64,000 bases of DNA, taken from Pseudomonas synxantha. Its GTDB lineage: Bacteria > Pseudomonadota > Gammaproteobacteria > Pseudomonadales > Pseudomonadaceae. The position numbers and the translations under genes are program-made. Below the pieces are notes generated by a model. The model was not told where the DNA came from, made no database searches, and saw only the letters and a program-made list of their open reading frames with translations. Where the stretch lies: positions 6,634,001 through 6,698,000 of the forward strand of contig NZ_LT629786.1 in assembly GCF_900105675.1 (NCBI RefSeq), given 5' to 3'. Within the stretch, counting starts at the first letter, position 1; every line of letters begins with the position of its first letter. Of the stretch, positions 23,217-31,981 are shown one piece after another.

Positions 23217-24750
23217 GCAGCCCCCAGTGTTGCTCGGCGATGCGTTGCAGGCACAGGCGCAGTTCGCCTTCCAGGGCGCGGTCTTCGATGACTGGCGGGA
23301 AGTCCTTGGCCAGCTCTGCGTGCATCGCGGCCAATGCCGGTGGCAGCGGTCGTGCATCCTCGGCCTGCGCGCGCAGCCACACGCCCTGGTTGGCAGCGAG
23401 CAGGGTAGCGGCGGCGACCTGTTCGGTCAGCTCCAGCACACGGATGGCGTCGCGGGCGGCGATGGTGCCCATGCTGACCTTGTCCTGGTTGTGGCACTCG
23501 GTGGAGCGTGAGAACACGCTGGCCGGCATGGTGTTTTTCAAGGCTTCGGCGGTCCAGGCGCTGGTACCGATCTGCACGGCCTTGAAGCCGTGGTTGATCA
23601 TCGCTCGGTCAGCCGGGGCGCCTGATAGGTTGCTCGGCAGGCCGTGGTTGTAACGCACGTCCACCAGCAGCGCGAGTTGGCGGTCAAGCAGGTCGGCGAC
23701 GTTGGCCACCAGGGTCTTGAGGCTGTCCATGGCAAAGGCGATATGCCCGCCGTAGAAATGCCCGCCGTGCAGCACGCGCTCTGCTTCGGCGTCGATGATT
23801 GGGTTGTCGTTGGCGCTGTTGAGCTCGATCTCGATAAATGAGCGCAGCCAGTTCAGGCTGTCGGCCAGCACACCGAGCACGTGGGGGGCGCAACGCAAGG
23901 AGTAGCGATCCTGCAGGCGATGCAATGGCGCCGTTGGCGCATCAATCGCCAGGTCGTTGCGCAGCCATGCGGCAACCTGCATCTGCCCCGGGTGCGGCTT
24001 GGCGGCGAACAGGCGCTCGTCGAAGTGCTCCGGGTTGCCTTGCAGCGCCACCACATTCAGCGCGGTGATGCGCGTGGCCAGGTGCAGCAGGTAGTCGGCG
24101 CGGGCGAAGGCCAGACAAGCAATGCCGGTCATTACCGCGGTGCCGTTCATTAACGCCAGGGCTTCCTTGGGCCGCAATACCAGCGGCTCCCAGCCCAGTT
24201 CGCGATGCACTTCGGCCGCCTGGCGACGTTCGCCTCGGAACAGCACTTCACGTTCGCCGGACAAGGTCGCGGCCACGTAGGACAGCGGCGTCAAGTCGCC
24301 GCTGGCACCCACCGAACCCTCTTCCGGGATCAGCGGCAGTACGTCGTGTTTGAGGAAGGCGTGCAGGCGCTCCAGCAATTCCACGCGTACCCCGGACACG
24401 CCGTGACACAGCGACTGCAAACGCGCCGCCAGTACCGCCCGGGTCGCCTGGGCATCGAGCAACTTGCCCAACCCGCACCCATGAAAGGTGTACAGATGAC
24501 GGGGCAGCGCCTCGACATGTTCCAGCGGCACCGCCACCACGCAGGAATCGCCGTAGCCGGTTGTCACGCCGTAGATCACGCCTTCCTTGTCCAGCAGCGA
24601 GTCGAGGAACTGCGCGCCCTTGGCGATGCGTTGGCGATACGCCACGTCATCTTGCAATTGCGTGGGCACCTGACGGTTGGCCAGGGCCAGCACGTCTTCG
24701 ATGCGCAAAGGGCGTTCGCCAAAGGTTACCGGCTCAAGATGCGTCGTCAT
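23209..24750 (-). CDS. Aromatic amino acid ammonia-lyase (HAL/TAL/PAL family)
   Basis: A 513-residue MIO enzyme. The Ala149-Ser150-Gly151 triad in GSVGASGDLTPLSYVA should cyclise to the MIO cofactor, and Tyr60 in GVIYGVTTGYGDS is the catalytic tyrosine. In an aryl polyene cluster it most likely makes 4-coumarate from tyrosine to prime the polyene. At the selectivity position (RsTAL His89-Leu90) this protein has Phe89-His90, which is neither the classical TAL (His-Leu) nor HAL (Ser-His) pair, so the substrate is less certain. The start has GGAAG upstream and overlaps the acyltransferase gene by 17 bp. Confidence 0.88.
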   Translation of the reverse strand: MTTHLEPVTFGERPLRIEDVLALANRQVPTQLQDDVAYRQRIAKGAQFLDSLLDKEGVIYGVTTGYGDSCVVAVPLEHVEALPRHLYTFHGCGLGKLLDAQATRAVLAARLQSLCHGVSGVRVELLERLHAFLKHDVLPLIPEEGSVGASGDLTPLSYVAATLSGEREVLFRGERRQAAEVHRELGWEPLVLRPKEALALMNGTAVMTGIACLAFARADYLLHLATRITALNVVALQGNPEHFDERLFAAKPHPGQMQVAAWLRNDLAIDAPTAPLHRLQDRYSLRCAPHVLGVLADSLNWLRSFIEIELNSANDNPIIDAEAERVLHGGHFYGGHIAFAMDSLKTLVANVADLLDRQLALLVDVRYNHGLPSNLSGAPADRAMINHGFKAVQIGTSAWTAEALKNTMPASVFSRSTECHNQDKVSMGTIAARDAIRVLELTEQVAAATLLAANQGVWLRAQAEDARPLPPALAAMHAELAKDFPPVIEDRALEGELRLCLQRIAEQHWGLHA

Positions 24751-25669
24751 CGGTCTTCCAGAAAGGGTAAAAGTTGAACCATTGTTGGGGCGCTTGCAGG
24801 CAAAACTGGGCCAGGCGTGCGGCGTAGCGTGCGGTCCACTCGGCAATCACTTGCTCGCGGGTGCTGCGCTTCCATTCGATCAACGGCGCGAAAGGCTCGA
24901 TGGTCAGGCGATAGCGGCCTTGGTGTTTGAGGCACATCAGCAGGTTCACCGGGCATTTGAGCAGGCCGGCCAGCAGCCACGGGCCTTGGGGGAAGGCGGC
25001 GGCATGGCCGAGAAAGTCCACGCGCACCGTGCGCCCGTCGTGCAGGGGTATGCGGTCGCCGGCAATCGCCAGCCACTCGCCGTCGTCCAGGCGTTGACTG
25101 AGCAAGAGCATCGTGGCCGGGTCCAGTTCGCTGACCTGGATCAGGCGCAAATGGGTGGCGCCGGCCTCGCCCAACAGGCGGTTAAAACGCTCGGCGTGCT
25201 TGGTGTGCACCAGCACGTTCATGGTCACCTGCTCACCGATCTCCGCCAGGGCGCGGCACACTTCGAGGTTGCCCAGGTGCGCGCCCACCAGCATCTGCCC
25301 GCGTTCGCCGCGCAGTTGCCCGCGCAATTGCGCCGGGTCGTCGATGTCGATCTGCTCCAGGCTTAGCTTGCCGTTCCACACATCGAGCTTGTCCAGCAGC
25401 GAATCGGCGAAGGCCATGAACTGGCCGAAGACTTTCCTGTGGGTGGGATGCAGCTCATTGCGCCCACTCCATTCGGCCAGGCGCTGCTGGTATTGCCAGG
25501 CGCTGTGGCGGGCGGTGCGGCCGAACAGGAAGAAGTAAAAAACGATGCTGTACAACAACGGGCTCAACAAACGACGACCGAGGATTTTTGCCGCGACCGC
25601 GGTGAATTTCATCAACCAGAAGCTGCCACGTTCCTCGCGATCGGCCCAGTGCTTGGTGCTGTCGCTCAT
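24734..25669 (-). CDS. LpxL/HtrB-like lysophospholipid acyltransferase
   Basis: A 311-residue membrane-associated acyltransferase. Near the N-terminus are a membrane stretch (LLSPLLYSIVFYFFLFG) and the family motif GAHLGNLEVCRAL, in the position of the HX4-D/E catalytic block. It resembles lipid A lauroyl/myristoyl transferases but lies in a pigment cluster, so it probably attaches the polyene acid to a lipid or sugar carrier. The ATG at 25669 overlaps the glycosyltransferase stop (ATGA). Confidence 0.82.
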   Translation of the reverse strand: MSDSTKHWADREERGSFWLMKFTAVAAKILGRRLLSPLLYSIVFYFFLFGRTARHSAWQYQQRLAEWSGRNELHPTHRKVFGQFMAFADSLLDKLDVWNGKLSLEQIDIDDPAQLRGQLRGERGQMLVGAHLGNLEVCRALAEIGEQVTMNVLVHTKHAERFNRLLGEAGATHLRLIQVSELDPATMLLLSQRLDDGEWLAIAGDRIPLHDGRTVRVDFLGHAAAFPQGPWLLAGLLKCPVNLLMCLKHQGRYRLTIEPFAPLIEWKRSTREQVIAEWTARYAARLAQFCLQAPQQWFNFYPFWKTDDDAS

Positions 25670-26400
25670 GCCTGCCACCGTCGCCACAGGATCATCGGCG
25701 CACGCACCAACATGCCGAAAAACAGCCGCGTATGCATAGCGCTGATGCGAACGTTGTCGCGGAACAAGCGAAAGTGCGACAAGCCGTCAGCCGGGTAGTG
25801 CACCTGGGTCGGCAGCCAGCGCATCGGTTGGTTGCGCCAGGCCAGGCGCACCAGGATGTCGGAGTCGAAATCCATGTGCGTGCCGATATAAGCCGAGTCC
25901 ATCAAGGCCAGTGTCGGCGCCAGCGGGTACACGCGAAAGCCGCACATGGAGTCGCGGATCTGCAACGACAGGGTGTTGATCCACACCCACACGTGGGTCA
26001 GGTAGCGCGCATACAAGCGGCCTTTGGGCACGCTGTCGTCGTATTCGGGGTAGCCGCAGATGATCGCGTTGGGGTGCCGGCGGGAGGTATCGATAAAGGT
26101 CTCGACCTCACGCAAGTCATGCTGGCCGTCGGCATCCACTTGCAGGGCGTGGGTGTAGCCCAGGCGCGCCGCTTCCCGGAAACCGGCCATGACCGCGCCG
26201 CCTTTGCCTTGGTTGCTGGGCAGGGTCAGCAGGGTGACGCTGTCCAGCGTCGCCAGTTGCGCCAGCACCGCTGCGCAGGCCGGGCTGCTGCCATCGTCGA
26301 CCAGCAGGCAGGGCAGGCCGCTGTCGAGCAGGCTGCGGACCACCGCGGGCACGGCGGCTTCGTGGTTGTAGACCGGGATCAGGGCGCAAGGGTTATGCAT
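25666..26400 (-). CDS. Family 2 glycosyltransferase
   Basis: A 244-residue GT-A enzyme with the nucleotide-sugar motif CLLVDDGSS and the metal-binding LQVDADGQHD (DXD). It resembles dolichol-phosphate mannosyltransferase-like GT2 enzymes but has no C-terminal membrane helix, although the tail is basic and hydrophobic. It may build the lipid or sugar anchor of the pigment. It overlaps the ligase-dehydratase gene upstream and the acyltransferase gene downstream. Confidence 0.85.
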   Translation of the reverse strand: MHNPCALIPVYNHEAAVPAVVRSLLDSGLPCLLVDDGSSPACAAVLAQLATLDSVTLLTLPSNQGKGGAVMAGFREAARLGYTHALQVDADGQHDLREVETFIDTSRRHPNAIICGYPEYDDSVPKGRLYARYLTHVWVWINTLSLQIRDSMCGFRVYPLAPTLALMDSAYIGTHMDFDSDILVRLAWRNQPMRWLPTQVHYPADGLSHFRLFRDNVRISAMHTRLFFGMLVRAPMILWRRWQA

Positions 26401-28063
26401 GTGCAGCCTCCAGCACTATCCGTCCGCTGGAACAGGCAGCGATGCCGTTGCGGTAGGCGAAGTACAGCTTGCGGCGTTCCCGGTCAAAGCGCAGGTGCAG
26501 TTCGATTTGATCGCCTGGACGCACCAGTTGCTGGAACTTGAGCACTTCCATCCCGGCGAATGTGCCCGGCAACTCCAGCAGTTGCTGGCCCAGGTTGAAT
26601 GCCCACTCCACCTGCACCACGCCTGGCAGCACAGGCGTCACCGGGAAGTGCCCGCTGAAATAGGCCAGGTCCGGCGGAACGCTCAGTTGCACGGTCCATT
26701 CGCCATCGGCTTCGACCTGCTCCAGCACTTCGGGGGCTTTTGGCCGGGGAGCCAGCAGAAGTGCTTCGATGTCGGCCTGGGGCAGCTTGCCCTGGCTGTT
26801 CAGCGGCAATTGGCGCAGCAATCGCCAGCGCCGGGGCAGAGCCAGGGCTTCGCAATGTTGGCCCAGGTGCTGGCGCAGGGTTTGGGTGAGCGTGCGCCGG
26901 CCCTGGTTGCGCAGGGCGTGCAGGCCAGCCGCGCTGAGTACCACCAGGGCACCGAGGGAGGCGCGGTTTTCCTGCACCACGCCCAGGCGGGTTTCCGCAA
27001 CCCAGGGGTGGGTCATCAGCGCTTGTTCCAGCATCGGCAGGGAGATGCGTTTTTCTTCCAGCTTGACGATGCGGTCCAGACGGCCCAGCAATTCGAAACG
27101 GCCATCGGCATGGATGCGTGCGGCGTCGGCGGTCTGCTCCACATGCCCTTCGGGCAGGTATTTTGATGCGATGCGCAGCGCGCCGTCGGCATCCTGGCTC
27201 AGTTGCACATCGGCAAACGGCTGCCAGGGTTGCGCGCCCTGGCGCCAGGCGATGCCGCCGGTTTCCGAACTGCCGAGAATTTCCGTCGGCCATTGCTGCA
27301 AGCGGTCGTATAGGCTGCCGGCGGCTTCAACCGGCAAAGCACCGCCGGAGGAAAACACTCGCGCTACTTGGCTCAGTGCCGCCCAGTCGAGATTGTCGCC
27401 CATGCGCTTGAGCAGCGCCGGGCTGGCAACCCAGGCAAATTGTGGGTGCTCGCGGCTGGCGCGCTGCATGTCCTCGGGAAATGCCAGTTGCTGGCGCACA
27501 AAGCTGCGGCCGGCGCACAGCGGCCACAGCACGCGAAACAGCAAGCCGTAGATGTGCTGGGTAGCGACGCTGCCGATGATGCAGGCGTCTTTGAGGTCCG
27601 CCCCCCACAGGGCTTCCAGCGCCTGGACTTCATTGGCCAGTTGGCGCAGGGATTTGTCGATGCGCTTGGGCTCACCGCTGGAGCCGGAGGTACACAGGCT
27701 CAGTTGGCAGCTGTCCAGATCAAGAACCGCAGGGCTCAGTGGCGCCTGGTACAGCGCCTCGAGGTCAGCGGCTTCGGTCAGCCAGGCGTCAACGGCAGGC
27801 GCCCAGCGTTGGCGGGTCTGGGGTTGCAGGTCGGCGGGCAGCAACACGCTGGCACCGGCGCGCCAGGCGCCCAGCAAGGCAACCGCCAGGACGCCGGCGT
27901 CTTCCAGGTACACGGCCAGGCGCCGGATGCCTCGCGCCTGCAGGCCGGCCGCCAGGCGCAGTGACGCTTCCCACAGTTGGGCGTGGTTCATGTCAGGCTC
28001 GGTGGTGACCGAGCGCTGTTGCAGCGGCTCAAGCAACAAGTGCTCAAGTTTCAACCCATTCAT
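26393..28063 (-). CDS. Acyl-ACP/CoA ligase fused to a hotdog dehydratase
   Basis: A 556-residue two-domain protein. The N-terminal ANL ligase has the ATP loop [12 protein letters not shown] and the [11 protein letters not shown]5-type motif. The C-terminal domain after about residue 440 is a FabZ-type dehydratase with GHFP at 471-474. In many APE clusters ligase (ApeH) and dehydratase (ApeI) are separate genes; here they form a single protein. It should load the aryl starter onto an ACP and form polyene double bonds. The ATG at 28063 overlaps the upstream membrane-protein stop. Confidence 0.86.
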   Translation of the reverse strand: MNGLKLEHLLLEPLQQRSVTTEPDMNHAQLWEASLRLAAGLQARGIRRLAVYLEDAGVLAVALLGAWRAGASVLLPADLQPQTRQRWAPAVDAWLTEAADLEALYQAPLSPAVLDLDSCQLSLCTSGSSGEPKRIDKSLRQLANEVQALEALWGADLKDACIIGSVATQHIYGLLFRVLWPLCAGRSFVRQQLAFPEDMQRASREHPQFAWVASPALLKRMGDNLDWAALSQVARVFSSGGALPVEAAGSLYDRLQQWPTEILGSSETGGIAWRQGAQPWQPFADVQLSQDADGALRIASKYLPEGHVEQTADAARIHADGRFELLGRLDRIVKLEEKRISLPMLEQALMTHPWVAETRLGVVQENRASLGALVVLSAAGLHALRNQGRRTLTQTLRQHLGQHCEALALPRRWRLLRQLPLNSQGKLPQADIEALLLAPRPKAPEVLEQVEADGEWTVQLSVPPDLAYFSGHFPVTPVLPGVVQVEWAFNLGQQLLELPGTFAGMEVLKFQQLVRPGDQIELHLRFDRERRKLYFAYRNGIAACSSGRIVLEAAHA

Positions 28064-28605
28064 ACGCGGCCTCGAAGCCTTTGTCGTACCAGCCATTCCA
28101 CGGCAAACAACAGCGCCATCAGCCCGTAGGCGATCAAGCCGTTGTACAACGTCCACCAGCTCAGCGGCGCCCACAGCGTGAGTGCGGCGGCGAGCAAGCC
28201 ATTACACAGAAAAAATGCACTCCACACCACGGTGACCTGGCGGGTATACACGATTGCCTTCGGCGGCAGCTGCGGGTCAGTCATGCGTGCCAAGCGCTCG
28301 ACCATCGGCGGGCCGTATTTCAGGCTCAGGCCGAACAGCGCCAACATGAACGCGCTGACCAGGCTTGGGTACCAGCGCAGCCACTGCGGGTTATCGAACC
28401 AGGCCAGCAGCAGGCAGAACAGGATCACCGTCGCCGCCATCCAGCGGCTGCCCGGGCGCCGCGCAGCCGTCAGGGCGCGCAGCAGCCACAAACTGCCCAG
28501 CAACAAGCCGAACTGCCACGGCGCAAAGTGCTCGGTGCCGTAATACACGGCGAAGGGGTACAGCAGCCCCGCCAACAACAGTCCAAGGCCGATCAGCCGG
28601 CTCAT
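28060..28605 (-). CDS. COG4648-type membrane protein of aryl polyene cluster
   Basis: A 181-residue integral membrane protein with five or six helices (for example LIGLGLLLAGLLYPFAVYY and MAATVILFCLLLAWF). A basic tail (RQRLRGRV) ends it. Proteins like this are conserved in aryl polyene clusters next to the ACP genes, but their role is unknown; an anchor for the biosynthetic complex is one guess. The start overlaps the ACP stop by 4 bp (ATGA). Confidence 0.75.
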   Translation of the reverse strand: MSRLIGLGLLLAGLLYPFAVYYGTEHFAPWQFGLLLGSLWLLRALTAARRPGSRWMAATVILFCLLLAWFDNPQWLRWYPSLVSAFMLALFGLSLKYGPPMVERLARMTDPQLPPKAIVYTRQVTVVWSAFFLCNGLLAAALTLWAPLSWWTLYNGLIAYGLMALLFAVEWLVRQRLRGRV

Positions 28606-28856
28606 GCGGCGGGCTGGACCAGACGGTACACCGCCTCAACCACGTCGTTCACAGTGCGTACGGCCTTGAACTCTTCGGCGGCGATCTTCTTGCCGGTCTG
28701 GCGCTTGATGTGGTCGATCAGGTCCACGGCGTCGATGCTGTCGATTTCCAGGTCCTGGTACAGGTTGGCGTCAAGGGTGACGCGTTCAGGTTCCAGCTCA
28801 AACAGTTCCACCAAGGCGTCGCGCAGGGTGTTGAAAATATCGTCACGAGTTTGCAT
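28602..28856 (-). CDS. Acyl carrier protein 2 (ApeE-like)
   Basis: An 84-residue acyl carrier protein. Ser40 in LEIDSIDAVDLIDHI is the phosphopantetheine attachment site. It is acidic, with a four-helix ACP pattern, and follows another ACP gene by 9 bp. In studied APE systems two carrier proteins hold the aryl starter and the growing polyene. Which one takes which role is not clear from sequence. Confidence 0.93.
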   Translation of the reverse strand: MQTRDDIFNTLRDALVELFELEPERVTLDANLYQDLEIDSIDAVDLIDHIKRQTGKKIAAEEFKAVRTVNDVVEAVYRLVQPAA

Positions 28857-28865
28857 GGTACGGTC

Positions 28866-29135
28866 TCAAGCTGCCTGTCGGGCCGTGACGAACGCCGCAA
28901 GGCTGGCCACGTTGGTGAAATGATTGCGGGTGTCCTTGGCGTCAGCATCGATCTTGATACCGTAGGTTTTCTGGATCGCCAGGCCCAATTCCAGGGCGTC
29001 GACCGAGTCCAGGCCCAGGCCTTCGCCGAACAGGGTCTGATCGCTGCCAATATCGTCGGCGCTGATGTCTTCCAGGCCCAGGGCCTCGATGATCAGCTCT
29101 TTTATCTCGTGCTCAAGGCGGTGTTGGTCGCTCAT
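28866..29135 (-). CDS. Acyl carrier protein 1 (ApeF-like)
   Basis: An 89-residue acyl carrier protein with Ser44 in GLGLDSVDALELGLAI as the phosphopantetheine site. The ATG at 29135 overlaps the upstream acyltransferase gene. It is more divergent from FabC-type ACP than the second copy, with a distinct KTYGIKIDADAKDTRNHF tail, so the two are probably not interchangeable. Confidence 0.93.
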   Translation of the reverse strand: MSDQHRLEHEIKELIIEALGLEDISADDIGSDQTLFGEGLGLDSVDALELGLAIQKTYGIKIDADAKDTRNHFTNVASLAAFVTARQAA

Positions 29136-29925
29136 CTTCGGCGAGCTCCTTAATGAAATAGTGATGCAGGTAATCGTTGAGCTTGCGTGAAGCCTGGGGT
29201 GCGGGGCCGAGCGCGGCAAACGCTTGTGGCTCTATATCGGCTCCCACGCGCAAACTGAAGTGGAATCGACGTTTGGGAATGCGATACCAGGGTTCGGCCT
29301 TGGTCAGGGTCGTGGGGCTGACCTTGATCACCACCGGGGTGATGATTGTCGCACCGCGCAGGGCAATGGCTGCGCCACCGCGATGAAAGGCAGGCGCCGC
29401 GCCGGGCGTGGTGCGGGTGCCTTCGGGAAAGATGATCAGGGTCTGGCCGGCGCGCAGGGCGTCGGCAGCCGCATCGAGCATGTCGGCGCTGCCGTCGTTG
29501 CTGATATAGCCGGCATCGCGCACCGGCCCGCGGGTGAAAGGGTTCTGGAACAGGCTCTGCTTGACCACGCAGTTGGTCTGGCGCATCAGGCCGATCAGGA
29601 ACACCACGTCGATCAGCGACGGGTGGTTGGCGACGATCATCTGCCCGGGGCGCCCGAGCTTTTCGGCGCCCTCGACGCTGAAAGTGAGGATGCCCAGGGA
29701 TTTCATCAAGCGGATAAAGAACCAGAACAGGCAACTGATGGTGTGGCGTGCGCGCTTCTGGTGCTGCGTGGCGTCGCCCGGCAGGCAATTAAGCAGCGGA
29801 AACACCAGCAAACGCAGGCACAACCCGCCCACGCCGAACAGGAAAAAGCTCGCGGCGGTGGCGAACAGGCGCCAGTAGTAGGCGTCCCGAGGCTTGTCGG
29901 TCAGGGCTTGCGTTGCCAGTTCCAT
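29113..29925 (-). CDS. PlsC-like acyltransferase
   Basis: A 270-residue 1-acylglycerol-3-phosphate acyltransferase family enzyme. The catalytic HX4D reads NHPSLID, and FPEGTRT is the substrate-binding block. A hydrophobic segment (FFLFGVGGLCLRLLVFPLL) precedes them. The ATG at 29925 overlaps the upstream gene by 25 bp and has GGAAG before it. It probably acylates the lipid part of the pigment. Confidence 0.87.
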   Translation of the reverse strand: MELATQALTDKPRDAYYWRLFATAASFFLFGVGGLCLRLLVFPLLNCLPGDATQHQKRARHTISCLFWFFIRLMKSLGILTFSVEGAEKLGRPGQMIVANHPSLIDVVFLIGLMRQTNCVVKQSLFQNPFTRGPVRDAGYISNDGSADMLDAAADALRAGQTLIIFPEGTRTTPGAAPAFHRGGAAIALRGATIITPVVIKVSPTTLTKAEPWYRIPKRRFHFSLRVGADIEPQAFAALGPAPQASRKLNDYLHHYFIKELAEDERPTPP

Positions 29926-30623
29926 ACGCGGTTCTTCCAGGCATGTTGGCAGGCGCCCTGTTCGGTCAACAGGGTGCGCAGCAGGTTCAGGGCATGGGGC
30001 CACTGGGCGGTGGTGCAGGGTTGGACAGTGGCGCTGGTGAGTTCCAGCTGCCACTCGTCGCCCGGGGTCAGCAACAGGCCGAGGGCATAAGGGAACGGCA
30101 CGTCATCGATCCAACCCGCGTAGGCTTCGGGCGGCTGTTCTTCGGTGATCACCAGCAGCACCTCCGGGGCCCCTTCATTGAGCAGTGCGGCGGCTTCGAG
30201 CAGGCCGTGCTCCAGGCCATCGCCTGCGGCGGCGAGGGCGGTCATTTCACTGGTTTCATTGCGCAGGATCGACCACAGGCCAATCACTGCGTTGTGCACC
30301 GACAGGCTGAACTGGGTTGGCGACAGCGGCTGGTCGTTGGCCAGGTCGCTGAGGATATCGAGGGTGCGCGGGGTTTCGCCGTGCCGGGAGATAAACACCA
30401 GGGGCAAATCCTGCAAACCCTCGGCCAATGGCCAGCCCACGCTGAAAGCCATGCGCGCCAGGCGGCTGAGGCGGCGGCGTTGCATCGCTGGCAAAAATGA
30501 CACATCCGGCGAGGCTTCACTGACAGGCAGCAACACCGGGGCCCGGCACCAGGCGTGCCAGTCGTCCGCGGTCTCCAGGCCAGGAGCCCAGGCGCGCCAT
30601 TGGGCGATGTTGAAGTTGATCAC
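29901..30623 (-). CDS. Ketosynthase-like chain-length-factor protein (ApeC-like), first gene of the operon
   Basis: A 240-residue beta-ketoacyl-synthase N-terminal-like protein. It has the SVHNAVIGLWSI region where a KS would have its catalytic loop but no cysteine there, so it is expected to be a non-catalytic chain-length factor. In APE systems this partner pairs with an ApeO-type synthase. The start is GTG at 30623 with a weak GGGA upstream. It opens the 20-gene operon that runs without gaps larger than about 30 bp to 13310. Confidence 0.8.
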   Translation of the reverse strand: MINFNIAQWRAWAPGLETADDWHAWCRAPVLLPVSEASPDVSFLPAMQRRRLSRLARMAFSVGWPLAEGLQDLPLVFISRHGETPRTLDILSDLANDQPLSPTQFSLSVHNAVIGLWSILRNETSEMTALAAAGDGLEHGLLEAAALLNEGAPEVLLVITEEQPPEAYAGWIDDVPFPYALGLLLTPGDEWQLELTSATVQPCTTAQWPHALNLLRTLLTEQGACQHAWKNRVWNWQRKP

Positions 30624-30960
30624 TGAGAAGTTATCCCGCCCCTGCGGGCTTCCATGTGCGGCCGGTAGCCCCGAATACCGGGACAGGCAGCGATGGCCGA
30701 ATGGCGCGCATTATCCCGGTGCCGTGGGGTTCTAGCAAACTTTGGTAAAGAATTGTTCAAGTCTGATTACAAATGAGTGGGCAGGAATGACAGATTGTCT
30801 CTTACCCGGGGGCGACTTGGATTGTCGGACCGCTCCTATTCATTTGTGCGTGATGTACTAAGGCTTACCGGTAATGCAGCAGTGCATGGATGAACGAGGT
30901 AGCTAACGGGCGCTTTTGCGCTCTACACTCGGGCATTCATTGATACACGGAGGTTTTTCC
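30624..30960. promoter_or_regulatory. Divergent promoter region of aryl polyene operon and parA-like gene
   Basis: No gene is seen in this 337-bp gap. For the pigment operon on the - strand, TTGAAC (30755-30760) with TGCTAG (30732-30737), 17 bp apart, is a plausible promoter. The AT-rich stretch around 30830-30900 probably drives the ParA-like gene on the other strand. A GGAGG ribosome-binding site precedes its ATG at 30961. I could not identify a specific regulator site. Confidence 0.4.
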
Positions 30961-31731
30961 ATGCGGCGCGTGGTGTTCAATCAGAAAGGCGGGGTTGGCA
31001 AGTCCAGCATCGCCTGCAACCTGGCGGCCGTCAGCGCCAGCGAAGGTTACCGGACCCTGTTGGTGGACCTCGATGCACAAGCCAACTCGACCCAATACCT
31101 CACCGGCTTGACCGGCGACGATATTCCCATGGGAATCGCCGACTTTTTCAAGCAAACCCTGTCTTCCGGGCCGTTTTCCAAGAAGAACAAGGTGGATATC
31201 TACGAAACGCCGTTCGACAACCTGCACGTGATCACCGCCACCGCCGAGCTGGCAGACCTGCAGCCCAAGCTCGAAGCCAAGCACAAGATCAACAAGCTGC
31301 GAAAGCTGCTGGATGAGTTGAGCGAGGATTACGACCGGATTTACCTCGATACGCCACCCGCGTTGAACTTCTATGCGGTTTCTGCGCTGATTGCGGCTGA
31401 TCGTGTGCTGATCCCCTTCGATTGCGACAGCTTTTCGCGCCAGGCCCTGTATGGCCTGCTGGCGGAAATCGAAGAACTGAAGGAAGACCATAATGAAGGC
31501 CTGGAAGTGGAAGGTATCGTGGTTAACCAGTTTCAGGCCCGGGCCAGCCTGCCGCAGCAGATCCTGGATGAACTGATTGCCGAAGGGCTGCCGGTGCTGC
31601 CGGTGTACCTGGCCAGCTCGGTGCGCATGCGCGAGTCGCACCAGGAGAGCAAGCCGCTGATCCACCTGGACCCTCGGCACAAGCTGACCCAGCAGTTTGT
31701 GGAGTTGCACAACCTGCTGGAAAACGCCTGA
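30961..31731 (+). CDS. ParA-like ATPase
   Basis: A 256-residue ParA/MinD-family ATPase with a deviant Walker A, NQKGGVGKSS (residues 7-16), and Walker A' LLVDLDAQANST. Walker B is in RIYLDTPPAL. No ParB-like partner or parS-like repeat is nearby, so chromosome segregation is unlikely. ParA proteins without ParB often position protein complexes such as chemoreceptors or secretion machines. It lies divergently from the aryl polyene operon, which might suggest a role in placing its products, but that is only a guess. The 45 bases before the ATG at 30961 are not used because GGAGG sits before that ATG. Confidence 0.88.
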   Translation: MRRVVFNQKGGVGKSSIACNLAAVSASEGYRTLLVDLDAQANSTQYLTGLTGDDIPMGIADFFKQTLSSGPFSKKNKVDIYETPFDNLHVITATAELADLQPKLEAKHKINKLRKLLDELSEDYDRIYLDTPPALNFYAVSALIAADRVLIPFDCDSFSRQALYGLLAEIEELKEDHNEGLEVEGIVVNQFQARASLPQQILDELIAEGLPVLPVYLASSVRMRESHQESKPLIHLDPRHKLTQQFVELHNLLENA

Positions 31732-31754
31732 TCTCAAGTGCCACACAGATCCAA

Positions 31755-31843
31755 TGTGGGAGGGGGCTTGCTCCCGATTGCGGTACGTCAGTCAGTACAT
31801 ATTTGGCTGATACACCGCTATCGGGGGCAAGCCCCCTCCCACA
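31755..31843. repeat. REPIN between the parA-like gene and the structured leader
   Basis: A pair of inverted REP sequences (GTGGGAGGGGGCTTGC arms with CTCCCGATTGCGGT and CCGCTATCGGGGGC next to the core) is separated by about 30 bases. It is 89 bp long, of the same subfamily as the copies at 8989, 32444, 40155 and 44602. Confidence 0.9.
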
Positions 31844-31877
31844 TTTGGATGGTATTCCAATGAATCGTCCCACAGAG

Positions 31878-31930
31878 GCTGTAGGACCGGTCTGGCAATA
31901 GGGCTTGTGCCTTGTAACCTTGCCTACAGC
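31878..31930 (+). repeat. Inverted repeat GCTGTAGG/CCTACAGC
   Basis: Eight-base arms at 31878-31885 and 31923-31930 enclose about 37 bases. It stands between the REPIN and the structured leader and may be a further hairpin of the same transcript. Confidence 0.5.
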
Positions 31931-31981
31931 TACGCCAGAATCGGCCGGCTTGTGCGTCTGGATAGGCGTCTCTAAGGTTTG

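Noticed and set aside
30961..31731. Plasmid or integrated element partition locus
   Set aside because: Only the ParA-like gene is present; no ParB, replication or mobility genes lie near it.
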